Positions 1 through 18,031 of a stretch of DNA of 64,000 bases are shown here, one piece after another. The notes below the pieces were generated by a model. It ran no database searches, had not been told where the DNA came from, and saw nothing but the letters and a program-made list of their open reading frames with translations. Made by a program: the position numbers and the translations under genes. The stretch is from Paraspadella gotoi (Eukaryota > Chaetognatha), in contig CM119269.1 of NCBI GenBank assembly GCA_051294375.1, positions 17,532,265 through 17,596,264 of the forward strand. Reading direction: 5' to 3'. Each line of letters starts with the position of its first letter. The first letter of the stretch is position 1.

Positions 1-5660
<5,660 letters not shown>

Positions 5661-6455
5661 CCTTGAACGCTCACTACTTTTTATTTACGATTGTGTAAGG
5701 GTCAAAAAAGTAGACCAGAGTACACGGTAAAAAGTGTCAGCATCGAATTTAACTTTTCTTTGATAAAAAAAAAAATTCTATCAATCTCATAAAAATGTAT
5801 GTTTATTAGTTAAATAGAAAAACGGTTTTTTTAGTTTTAGCTCGTTCTCGTTCGACGCGAGTTCATTAAAACGTACTTTTTATATTTTAATAAGCGGTCC
5901 AAACAAAACTAAATATTGAGAGAGAAATATTGTGATAACGAGAGAGAAAAAACTCTATCAACGGCAACTGCGCGCGTTATCGCTAACGCAAAAAATTGCA
6001 CGTGGGATTTCCGGAAAAGTTCGTGCGCGCGCAACGAGTTGGGCGATTTGAGGCGAGACTGGCCTCTTACGGAGTCGACCGCTTTTTCCCCATTATTCTT
6101 ATCGGGTAAGCTCTGGTGTGGAGTCCTCGCGGGAAACGACGCGTAATACGAAAAGGGTAAACAAATCTAATCAGCGCCAACGAAAATTCAAAACAAACAG
6201 AGGAAGTTTTAGTAAAAGAAAAGCGAACGACGAATGAAGGTAGATTCAAAACTTTGATAAAAGTTTGTTATATACTTAAACTGAGTTTGATAAGGAATTA
6301 ATGCAGGACCCTTTTTTTATATTTTATTTTATGTTTTATACTTTATACTTTTATACTATAAAATCGGTTGAAATTATTCGAAAGTATTACAAAATTTTAA
6401 AAGTTCAGGGCCCAACTTATATTTTTCGTCGCGGAAAATTCCAAGAATTCCTTAC

Positions 6456-6795
6456 TTTTGTGTTTCCATAACGCACGTTCGTCTCCTGCTCTGGTTTTCC
6501 TCCCCGTCTGCCTGTAAGGAAGAAACAAGGAAATAAAAAGAAAGGAAAAGAAAGAAAGAAAGAAAGAAAGAAAAGAAAGAAGTAAATAAATAAAATTAAC
6601 TCATTAAGAGAAAAAGAGAATAAAAAGGAGAAAACGAGAAAGGGAGAAACAATGGAACAAAGTGAAATTAGATGATTATAAACGTACAAAGGAAAATAAG
6701 TGATACCTCAAAGCCTTGTTCGAGTCATGACCAGACTTACTGGAATTGATAGACGAGGATTTGGACAAGGACTTCAACAACTTTGGCCGAGACAT
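6456..6795 (-). CDS. possible small two-exon ORF, unknown
   Basis: I do not recognise this. An ATG at 6,795 opens MSRPKLLKSLSKSSS..., a Ser/Lys-rich stretch, to a GT donor at 6,707. A CAG acceptor leads to a second exon at 6,511-6,456 that keeps frame (RQTGRKTRAGDERALWKHK) and ends at a GTAAGG donor. Read through without that splice, the frame stops at about 6,397. It sits 1.1 kb upstream of the TRPC start on the same strand, so it could be an upstream exon pair of that gene, although no in-frame acceptor joins it to the TRPC ATG exon. It could also be chance. No domain is seen. Confidence 0.25.
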
Positions 6796-8244
6796 GATTT
6801 CCGGTGGACGTCAGTCGTCAGGAAGATTTTCCGGCGTCATAGCCGACTATAATCAGTTTAAAAAGTTTTGTTTTTTTTTCGTTTAATAATTTATTAGTTG
6901 CGCCGCGGGTACTCGCGGAGCAACTTTATAAGTCAATTTTCGGTAGGTTTGTCGGTCGGTATGTATATATTTATATTTTTATTTAATCTAAGGGACTGCT
7001 AGCCTTCAGTAAATCCTAAAACTATAAGGAATAAAAGACTCGATGCAGTACAAGTCATAAAAACATGGGCTATGAAAGTTTTTTTTACTCATGTCATGTC
7101 ATATCATATGATCAAAGAGAAATACACGTGAAAATAAAGTCTGCGGCGCAACACATTGGAATCACCGTTCTTGTTTCTTAACAAATAAATTATCAAATTC
7201 CTCCACTTCGTAGTAAGTTATAAAACCACTGACTAAATTCTTTTAATTTTGGCATCGACAAATTTTCACGCATCAAAATTAGTTCTCCCACTCGACGCCA
7301 ATACACTTACCCGACGACCTTTGAATGTAATTAAACATCAACACGCGCGACAGAAATGAGAAAGTCAATCGATTTTCGGCCAAAATTAAGCCGAAGATGA
7401 TTTCCTCTCTCAGCTTTCCTCGCGAAAGATTATATCGACGTCTCTTTCGCGATGGAAGCGAAAAAAAAAAGGTGCCGAGTTTGACAGCGTGGAGGTGGGT
7501 GCGAACAAAAGCGGGCTGCGCCGGGCGGGTGAGAAAGAACGGGCGAACGGAGAAATATATTTTTTTTATATAAACCCATTGGTCAACGAACGACGAATTT
7601 TTATGACAAAACTTTTTAATGACGAAGTATAACTTGAAAATTATAAATAAAAAATAATAAATAAATCAAGGAAAACTAATGCTGCTTCCGAACTTTGGCA
7701 CACCCTAGTCTCGCAGTGGCACATAGGCACACCCCAATCCTACCTCTCTCACTTAAGTGAAAAGAGATTATTCGTTTTTGGTGTCAAAACCTGGGCGTGG
7801 CTTGGATTAAGAGCTGCTGCACGCGAGCAGCAATTGACAGCTTTAGAGAACGCTACATCTGAGGTCCAGGTGTCAATATCTACAAGCGGTTGTACGTTAA
7901 GACCGAGTAAGATGAGAATAATAATGTAAAGTAAAGGATCTTTCTGTATGCAATATAGAGAAATACCGCTCTCTAGATTGATTAATGATATTATTGATAT
8001 AAAATTATCATTTGTATGAGATTCGTGTCAAACCTTCGACGAAATTACTGCAATTAGTTGATGGGCTTGGAGAGAGTCTTCCAATTTCTATCGAAACACA
8101 CGACTCACGAACAATCAAGTTTACGACCATTTACAACTTATTACCGTCTAGCCACTCGCCAATACAAGTTTTACTAAGAGAACTAAGAGAACCTCGAGAT
8201 CGAGAGAAAAAAGAAATTTCAACAAATTTGATAGATAAAAAAAT
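6796..8244. other. intergenic, no gene seen
   Basis: AT-rich sequence between the small ORF and the pseudouridine gene. Open frames are short and lack splice context or recognisable protein. No RNA gene or repeat array was noticed. Confidence 0.6.
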
Positions 8245-8250
8245 TTTATT
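8245..8250 (-). terminator. poly(A) signal of the pseudouridine gene
   Basis: AATAAA on the minus strand about 56 bases past the stop codon at 8,306, followed by further AT-rich sequence. Confidence 0.6.
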
Positions 8251-8305
8251 ATGTAACAAAGCAGTTACATAAAAAATGAGAATAATATTAGTTTTTTTTC
8301 TCCAT

Positions 8306-11300
8306 TTAACAATTGTTCGTTAACATATCAGCTTTGACGCCCACATTTCGCGTTTCCGAGTCTCGATTCTCGGCGAGGTAAAAGCGAATTCCTTTCGATT
8401 CGGCGATCGGCACGATCCGCTGGTGCCACGACGACGACGACGACCAACTGGCCTCGAATTCCTCAATTCGATCGTTCAAGTCCCGCGGGACGGCGTGGCT
8501 GCTCTTCAGCGAAGTCTGCGCGGCCGCGAGGGCGACGGTTGCCGTCAGCAAGAGGTCGTCGCCGCGAAGGAGGCCGCGAATGAAGGCGGCGGCGAGGCAG
8601 TCGCCCGCGCCGGAGACGGAGACCACCGATGAAGGAGAGGGGACGAGGTCCTGTGCGAGAAATACTAGGTTTTATTTAGGATAATTAATTAATTTAAATG
8701 TATTAATGTAAATGATGGTGTCCGAAAGATTTTTGGATATAATCGTGTGATAGAACTTAGGTGTATGTTTGGATACCACGACCTATCTACAATTTTTAAT
8801 AATCGTAAGAAAACCTTTATCTCAAAGATCTACACAATGAAAAATACTGTTCTTCAGAAACTTTTTTTACAACATAAGAATTAATTAATTTTATTTAATG
8901 AACTGTTTTTGTTTTGTTTTTTCTCTCTATTTTATTATGTTTTTCGTTTGCACAGACTTAATCTATGTTTATTTGTTGATGATGATTGTACTGAATCAAT
9001 CTTGTATTCAAATAAAATCGCTTATATTATTAAAAAAATTAACTTAAGACCCGTCTGAAAAAAAAAAAAACATCCACTGATCCAGGTAAAATTTTCACTC
9101 ACCAAAAGAATAGGGAAACTGTTTGTTTTTTAGGTTTCATAACAAAGTTAGTACGACAAAAAAAAAAAGCCAAAAAAGTGGCAAGGAATTCCAGAACAAA
9201 TTGACCGAAATTCCTAGAACGTGATCGCAAAGCGCGCTTTATTGATAATTTCGAATGACCAAAATAGCGCACTTTGCAATCAATCGCTGGAACGATTTTC
9301 AACGATACAAAGTTTGGATCCGATGTCCGTCAGTCTTTTTTTTTATTAATGCGAATCATCGTCCAGTATCGATTAGAGATAAGTATATCGGAAAAAAAGC
9401 GAACGCATGAATAATTCATCGATTTTTATATTCGTCGGGTCGATGGTCATCTCGGTCGTCGCTTTTAGTTGCGCATCAGACGAAGGTTAAAGAGAGAATG
9501 TCAATGCGACTTTGGCAACGAGAAGCAAACCTAATACCTATACTTATCTTTTTTTTCTTAAAGAGTGCGAGCGATGCATCAACCATTGTCTTATGTCGGA
9601 GGTTTGCAATCATAAGGTACAGTATTCAACGTTAAAAAAACCGTTTGTGGACAACTTTCACTATGATCAATCTAATCAATCTAATCCAGGGTGGCAAAAA
9701 ATCTCCTCGCTGCGGTTTTGTCTTCCCAAAAGAATCGCCAGGAGCTCACGTCCTTATCGCCACGAGAATTGGACAACTTCACGAATTCACTATCAATTAT
9801 TTCGCCATGTTCAAGTCAGTTGCGAAGAATGTCACGTTGATATCATCATTTTGATTTTAATACTTATTAATTTAATCTATAAATTTCCGACAGAGGAAAT
9901 GGAAAATTCGCCAAACACTCCTCATTCCCCATCACAACCCATTTCTTCGTCGATGGAAAGGTTTACCTCTCACATCTCATCGCTCATTTCAAGGGAAAAA
10001 AACCCAAAATTCCAAACGATCACTGGCTGCAAGTCACTCAAACGTGGAACGGTGAGAAAGGGATCAGTCAATGATCGAATACAATATTTTGCATTTTATT
10101 TTTTTTTCCGTCGTTTAGGCCTGGGTGGCGAGTCGGTTCTCTACATCAACGGGCGACGAGTCGCTTATAAAAAGACGAACTGGAAAAGTCCCCTGGCGAC
10201 GATTGGCTTCTTCGTCCTTGGACAGAAAATGGAGTTGAAAGGCGAATTCAAACCCAAGTTTCGATTCATCGGGATTCTGTCCCAGCTCAAAATTTGGGAC
10301 CACGTGAGTGGGGAGGGAAGGGGTGGATTTTAGATGGATAGAGAGTACTCAAAAGCAATAACGACAAGAATTTTTAACATTTTAGTAGTGTTATGTGTTT
10401 TGATGTTAGTGGTTTTGTTATATTTTTCGTGATCAGTGTAGTTTTTATTTTTTACTGTGTTACAGTCTTTTTATGCTGTTATTGATAGCGTTACTGTTAC
10501 TGCGTTATTGTTATAGCATTACTGTCTTTGAATTATGTTAATATCGTTTTTTTTATTAATAATAATTTTTAAAAAAGACAAGAATTTTGCTGAGAAAAAT
10601 AAAGATTGCTTTCGGACCGAAGCGTCGTTGTACGTAGTTGTTGTTTTCATCAAAAATGACGAATTCCCTCGAATTTTGCAGATCTTAAACCCGGCTGCCC
10701 TGGAGGAGGTGCTGTCGGGCAAGAGCGAATACGACGCAGTGCCTGATCCACAAGTGCTCGAAGACGAAGTGGAGTTGGCCGGCGGCGCCACAGAAATTCA
10801 CGAAGATGACATCGACACAAATTGCTATGTTCGAAAAAACCCGCGCGGTCCAGACGAATGTTAACGCCAACGATTTTTATATTTTTTTAAAATTAAGTTT
10901 AACGTTTGCGGGTTTGGTTCCTATTTTAATGAATATTATTTAAAGATTATAAATTTCATTTCCATTATCATTATTCAATAAAAATTGTTCCCTCTTGTAT
11001 GAATTGTCACTTTGATTCTTTTACGAGTAAAACTTATCAAGAAATTGCCCTCATTTAAAAACCTGAAAGTAAAACCCGAGCTAGTCTTACCTCCACTAAG
11101 TGTAAAGGAAAGACGACGGCGACGAAATCGGCGTCGTCATCCGCTAAACTGGAGTGCCATGACGTCGGGACAAAATCTCTCGATCCGGCGTCGAAGGCGA
11201 TCGCGAATCCATCGGCGCCCAGGGTGACGACGACGACAGGAACGCGCTGCAGAACCGGAAGAAGAATCGGCGCCAAAAGGGCGGTGAAAGAAGACGACGC

Positions 11301-13982
11301 TTCGGTCGGAGGAGTGATGGATGGGGCGGCGGCGTCGAGGGAATTGAAGAATTGCGCCATCAATCGGAGTTCGTTGAGATTCGGAGAAACAAAAGTCGGA
11401 ACGGGCGAGGTCGGGTCAACTTTTAACACTGACCAGTGAAAAAATGCATAAAGTCAATCACAAACAATAGATGAGTCATAGGTATTTAACTTACTTTGAA
11501 AAGGTTTCAAAGCTTTGTTTACGTCGGTCGGTTCAAACCACGTCGGAACTCCGCGGTTTTGACAACTCTTTAAAATAAAAGTCATTGCTTCGGGCGCTAC
11601 GTTTCCGTCGAACACCACTAGCGGCGCTGTCATCAACACTGACTCATGGCGGAGTAAAAGATCAGGCGTAAGACGAGAATGAAGGTTCATGTCTCCCACG
11701 CCGTAGATTAAATCGCCGATGGCGGACAATAGACCTAAATAGCTGGGCATAAAAGGGATGAGGAAAAGAAAGTAGAAAGAAATAAAAAGGGAAAATAGAA
11801 AAAATGGAAATAATTAAATGAGAAACTTTACGGGAAATAAGTTTATGAAAGAAAAGGAAAGTCAAATCAAATAGAGTGGAAAATGCGAAATGCGAAATGC
11901 GAAAAACAAAAAATATAGACTCACGTTGGCGTTCGTTCGCCCTCAACCCATTCCACCCTCGACACGTCCATATGTGAACAATATCGTCGAAACTCGACGC
12001 CGTAAAAATCGGCGCCGACGACGGAGACGAATGCGGCGCTAGAGCCGAGGCGCGTGAGAGCGTCGGCGACGTTGCGACCGACGCCGCCGAAGGCCTCCGA
12101 GAGAGAAAAAAATTATTTAAAATGTCGATAAAAGAAAGAATGGAACTTTTTTCTTAGTGGTACCTGAAAGACGTTTCCTTCGTACGTGGCACCATTGGGC
12201 AGCACCTCCTCATCCTTAAAGCGGCCGATGACGTCGGAGACAACGCCTCCGACCACCAGCGGTCGACGGCCAGTTGATTCGCCGGTGGCGGCGTCACTAA
12301 CGTCTTTGGAAGGAAGGGAAGCGACGCGGAAAAAAGGCGACGTTTCTCCTGTTGAAAATATGGCGCAATACTAGGAAAGTATGAAATGGAACGAACTCTA
12401 CACTGGTTTTTACCGTCTTCCTTCAACTTCATGTCTCTCCAAGCGACGGCGATGTCGGCGCCAACTGCGGCGTTGTGCTTGATCAGCGCCACGTTGGCGG
12501 CCAGAGATTCGCCGCCTGTGATTGCGTTGACCCGAGAAAGAACAAAGGGCGTCACGTCTTTGCCGGAAACGTTTTGCTGAAGCGATAGATTTGCGATGGA
12601 ATAAAAAATTACGACAAGATAGTGCGACCTCACCTGCTGGGCTTCGGCGACAGCGACTCGTATCGCTTCTTCGATCGCTTCACCATTAACGTCGCTTGCC
12701 GACGGAAAAGGGACAGCCAGCAACATACCGTTGTCTAGACCCGAACGCCACCACGTATCTGCGGATGAGAAAAAGAAACCAGAATGGTGATTTCAATGTG
12801 TGTTGCGCGCAGTGACTTTCTTTTTGGTATGTTTTCTTAATAATAATAATTTGCAAAGGTACGTACGTTTTGTTTGGAAACAAAAGGTAGCGCTAGCAAT
12901 AACATAGATTAGAGAATCAGCAAAAATACCAAAAGATCAACAGCACTAAACTTGGGTCAAGTGATCGCTTTTTAAGATCACTTCCCATAAATAAATACAT
13001 AGGCACATTAAAGTTTTTTAAACACAAAAATATTAATCCTCGTAATCACCGACAAGCCTGGCCGCATTGCCCGCGTTGGCCACGTTGTTAGGAGACGGAA
13101 GTCCGCTGCTCGAAGAGAAAAAGGCGGGAAATTCGTCGTTGGCGCCGAAAACGGCCACCGGAACGCCCTCTGTCTCAAGGTATTCCAGAGTCAGACCGAC
13201 GTCCAATATAGACTGAGAATAATGACTTCCGATGAAGTAGTAAGCATTGGCAAATTAATCCTAATTTGTTAACTAACCTTAACTTACCTTAACTCCCGAC
13301 GACAAGACGCAGACCCGCGTTCGGCCGAGTTCCCTCAAATCGGCGCTAACATCCCAAGTGGAGGCGGCACCGCGGTGAACGCCGCCGACGCCGCCAGTCA
13401 CGAAGAGCGGCAAAGACGCCGACGAACAAACTAGCATCGTTCCCGCCACCGTCGTTCCGCCATGGCGGCGCTGCGATTGGCAAAGGATATAAGTTTCTGG
13501 TCAATGAAATTTTATGACTTTACTTGCCTGAGACAAAACGTGAGGAAAGTCCCTTCTGGAGATTTTGACGACGTCCGTCGCTGGGTCGCCGAGAAACTGG
13601 AGCTCCGATTCGGAGAGGCCGATTCGTATGTAACCAGAGGTGACGCCAATGGTCGCCGGAACGGCGCCGCGAGCTGAAACATTTACGCAACAGTTTCAGT
13701 GGATCAAGATTTTTTTTCAAAATTGAAACAATCTCAGACATAACCTCTGACAATGCTCTCCACTTGGATCGCAGTTTTGACATTCGTGGGATGCGGCATC
13801 CCGTGTGTGAGGATTGTCGACTCGAGGGCGACGACGGGCCGGTTCTCGTCCAGCGCTTGAGCCACCTCCTCTGACAGAATCAGTCTGTCGCGAAAGAAGG
13901 AAGTCTGGGAGTGGAGGCAACGCCGGACGCCTTTGCCACGAACGCGGATGGCGAGTCGACGCAAGGAGTTTATCAGCACCAT
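8306..13982 (-). CDS. bifunctional pseudouridine-5'-phosphate glycosidase / pseudouridine kinase
   Basis: Predicted pseudouridine breakdown enzyme. The kinase half phosphorylates pseudouridine; the glycosidase half (PsuG, indigoidine synthase A fold) splits the C-C bond to uracil and ribose-5-phosphate. Eleven exons sum to 2,304 nt (767 aa): 13,982-13,745; 13,673-13,528; 13,470-13,288; 13,212-13,050; 12,758-12,634; 12,576-12,414; 12,348-12,164; 12,094-11,925; 11,742-11,495; 11,428-11,091; 8,650-8,306. PsuG motifs: [23 protein letters not shown], then [21 protein letters not shown] and [12 protein letters not shown]. The PfkB half starts at [14 protein letters not shown], has [12 protein letters not shown], and ends with the catalytic [13 protein letters not shown] loop. 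The N-terminus ([18 protein letters not shown]) is basic with few acids and could target mitochondria. Intron 2 uses a GC donor. The last intron (2.4 kb) hosts another gene. Fused proteins of this type are known from fungi and many invertebrates. Confidence 0.93.
9407..10864 (+). CDS. pentraxin-like secreted protein, nested gene
   Basis: Complete six-exon gene inside the last intron of the pseudouridine gene, on the opposite strand. Exons: 9,407-9,485; 9,564-9,616; 9,690-9,814; 9,894-10,051; 10,119-10,303; 10,682-10,864. They keep phase and sum to 783 nt (260 aa). Residues 1 to about 22 form a signal peptide ([20 protein letters not shown]). A short cysteine cluster follows ([14 protein letters not shown]). 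The body then looks like a pentraxin or concanavalin-like sandwich: [38 protein letters not shown] and [20 protein letters not shown]. The tail is acidic and ends NPRGPDEC. The strict pentraxin signature HxCxS/TWxS is not present; TQTWNG takes that position, so it is a divergent member. It is likely exported, with ligand unknown. A laminin-G-type domain is the alternative reading. Confidence 0.78.
10977..10982 (+). terminator. poly(A) signal of the nested pentraxin-like gene
   Basis: AATAAA 113 bases past the stop at 10,864 and upstream of the next exon of the host gene on the other strand. Confidence 0.6.
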
Positions 13983-15958
13983 TTCCTTGTTTTTTTTATG
14001 TTTAACGAAGTTTTTGTTCCTTGTTTGAAACCGCGACTCAAAAATACAAAAGCGAAAGCAAAAGACTCAGATATTTCAAACCAGTTTTGGCCTAAATGTT
14101 GACTGGAGACACGAACGTCCGCCAGAATTACGGGCAAATCATACGATTATGGGCGAAGCTACTACTTTTTTGTCTATGAAAAAAGAGAAAGGCTCGCTTG
14201 TTTCAAGTTGGAATAGCTAAACAGCTGACACATTAAAACGTGAAAGCGGAATGCTTGAAATGTAATCACTGATCACTTATCACTTCTCGTTGACGTTCGC
14301 CACTCCAAACTCAATGTTTTGATGACTGTTGCGGGGTGAATGATTAAGGAATGATTATTGGGGCAAAATTCTTCTCGAATTAACATTTCATTTTTGATCC
14401 TTGATATGAAGAACTCAGTTGCACTAGCACATATTCGATTTCGTTTTAAATTATTGTATTTAAATAATGCAAATAAACAATCTTAAAAATTAACTCTAGG
14501 CCTTTGAAGCTTCTTTGAAACCATAGTCTCTTTCTGAGCGATTAAATACAGATACTTGCAAAAAACAGTATAATTTACAAATGATAAATAGAAAGAAATA
14601 ACAAATGAACAATTGGTTAAACTTTTGGTTATAATAATAAGCCTATTAATTTAGAAAACGACTTTGAAGGTAACTACTACTGCAGCGCAACGTTAGAGCA
14701 GAAAAAAATTTTTACCGATTTTTTGCCTCGTTTTACCCCAAAGATAAGCAAAGATATTATTAAATATCTCGTAATTAAAGGTTTAAGAGTGTCATTTTTT
14801 TTGCACAGGGCTGTACATTGGAAAAAAAAAGTCCCGATGTAACTTTTAACAAGGTGAAATCAAAATCATGCAACTTAATGCTTGGCTCAATGAACTGGAA
14901 AACTTTGCCAGGACGTAAGGTCCAAAAGTTGAAACATACTTCTGTATTAATTACAACTAATCAACTCTTTAAGACAGGATCTCATGAAAATGCTTGTCCG
15001 AATAAAATAGATCGTTAAATTAGGAAGGCGACTACCGAGAAAGGAATCATATTTACCAAATGGCTAATTGTCATTGACCTTACTTAAGTCCTTGATGTTA
15101 AATTGACGTTAAATTCCATTCCATTGCATTCCATGCGGTTTATTGAAACAAAACCAGCAAAGGAAGGAATGAAAATAGCATTTGCTTATTGACAAGGTAA
15201 AATTGACAGGTTCAATCGTTAAACTAATTATAGGTAAATTCGCGACTAACGAGATCATCCAAACTCCCGGGTTATGGGAAAATTTGAAACCAAAAGCCGT
15301 AAACTCGCAACAAAACGCACATACACACATCTGAAAACAGTCGTGAAGCTTGTGGATGATTTTGCTAAGGCACTAAAACCTTTTCAAATGCACATTGCAC
15401 AAACCTTTTCAAAACTTAGATTTAACTCTCAATTTTCGTTTTTTTTATTGTAAAAAGTAATACTTGTAAATAAGTACTATTATTACTAAGCCTAATTCTT
15501 TTAAAAATAATAATCTAGTTAGCTAGTGAAAAGTATAAATTTAGAAAAGTTTAAAAGAGCAACAATTCATAATGTATAAATTTTATAGTATAATTTTCAT
15601 ACAGCATTTGAACGATTACATAGGTTAAAACCGTAGATATACATAATACATCAATGATAAGCATCACCAAAAAAAAATTTTTTTTTTCATTTTAAAAAAT
15701 AGTGACAAAGTTATAAATTTAAAAACAAAATTTGTAAAATACCGAAGTATGGCAATAAATAATTCCTTGGAAATTGAAATACAAATATTGCCATCATTTT
15801 TGCATTTTCCCAATAATTCAGTCGGATACCTGAGTTTTTTTAAAGTTTTGGCCCAATTCTTATTGGAAAAACGTTAGTGGATGGTCAGGAAATAAATGGA
15901 CAGGTCGAAATCCGATATACGCATATACCCAAATTGACGATTTTTGCCCGAAACTGCT
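13983..15958. other. intergenic, no gene seen
   Basis: AT-rich spacer between the start of the pseudouridine gene and the 3' end of FAM76. Frames at 14,818-15,018 (plus) and 15,109-15,330 (minus) have no splice support or domain. No promoter motif stands out for the minus-strand gene that starts at 13,982. Confidence 0.6.
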
Positions 15959-17401
<1,443 letters not shown>

Positions 17402-18031
17402 ACTGTTTTGTTAAAAAAGTTTTTTTGATTCTCTGACGCTGAAAATTGATTCTCAAGGAATGGGGTCGATTAGCGCCGGTGGTTCCTTGAGAACGCGTTT
17501 TGTATTTCTGTCCTAATTTCGTTTTGTAACGTGAATCATTTCCTGTTTTCCTTTTTTCCTTTTTTCCATCGATTATGGCCTCGAGTTGTAATAATTCGCC
17601 ATCTCGTGACGACAAGTCGAAAAAAAAAACAAATGATTTAACAACCGAAATCCGTTAGGAGAATTAGGTATGGTTATTGGTTAATTATTAATTGTTGAGT
17701 AAACGAGGTTGATGAGGTTGGGCGAGAAAAGAACTATAAATAATTAACTCATCTTGTGACCGAACGAACGATTTGTAGATTCATCAATCTATCGTACAAG
17801 CTCGTACAACTATCAATATGTTGATTTTGATTTTTATTCAGGAAAATAACTCGACAATCACATCCGCATATTTTCTGACATAAAAACTATAACGGCGGAA
17901 AATTACAACACAAATTATTTGTTACTCTTCGTTTCTTTTTAAAATCAGACGGATTAGTTGCTAAGGCTTATTTTCGGGTAAGTATTCTGTGTTTGACGTT
18001 TTTACTGTAAGTTTTAGATAATCTAAAAGAG
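17402..18031. other. spacer between FAM76 and the Ly6 gene
   Basis: No coding support. A minus-strand AATAAA at about 17,838-17,833 could end the Ly6 transcript. The FAM76 promoter must lie here or just upstream, but no recognisable element was found. Confidence 0.5.

Noticed and set aside
5916-6146. Plus-strand 76-codon frame ending near a GTAAGC donor
   Set aside because: No recognisable protein and no second exon found; likely chance between two minus-strand units.
14678-14815. Possible second copy of the MITE found at 18,961
   Set aside because: Only short end-like motifs are seen; no paired inverted ends could be confirmed.
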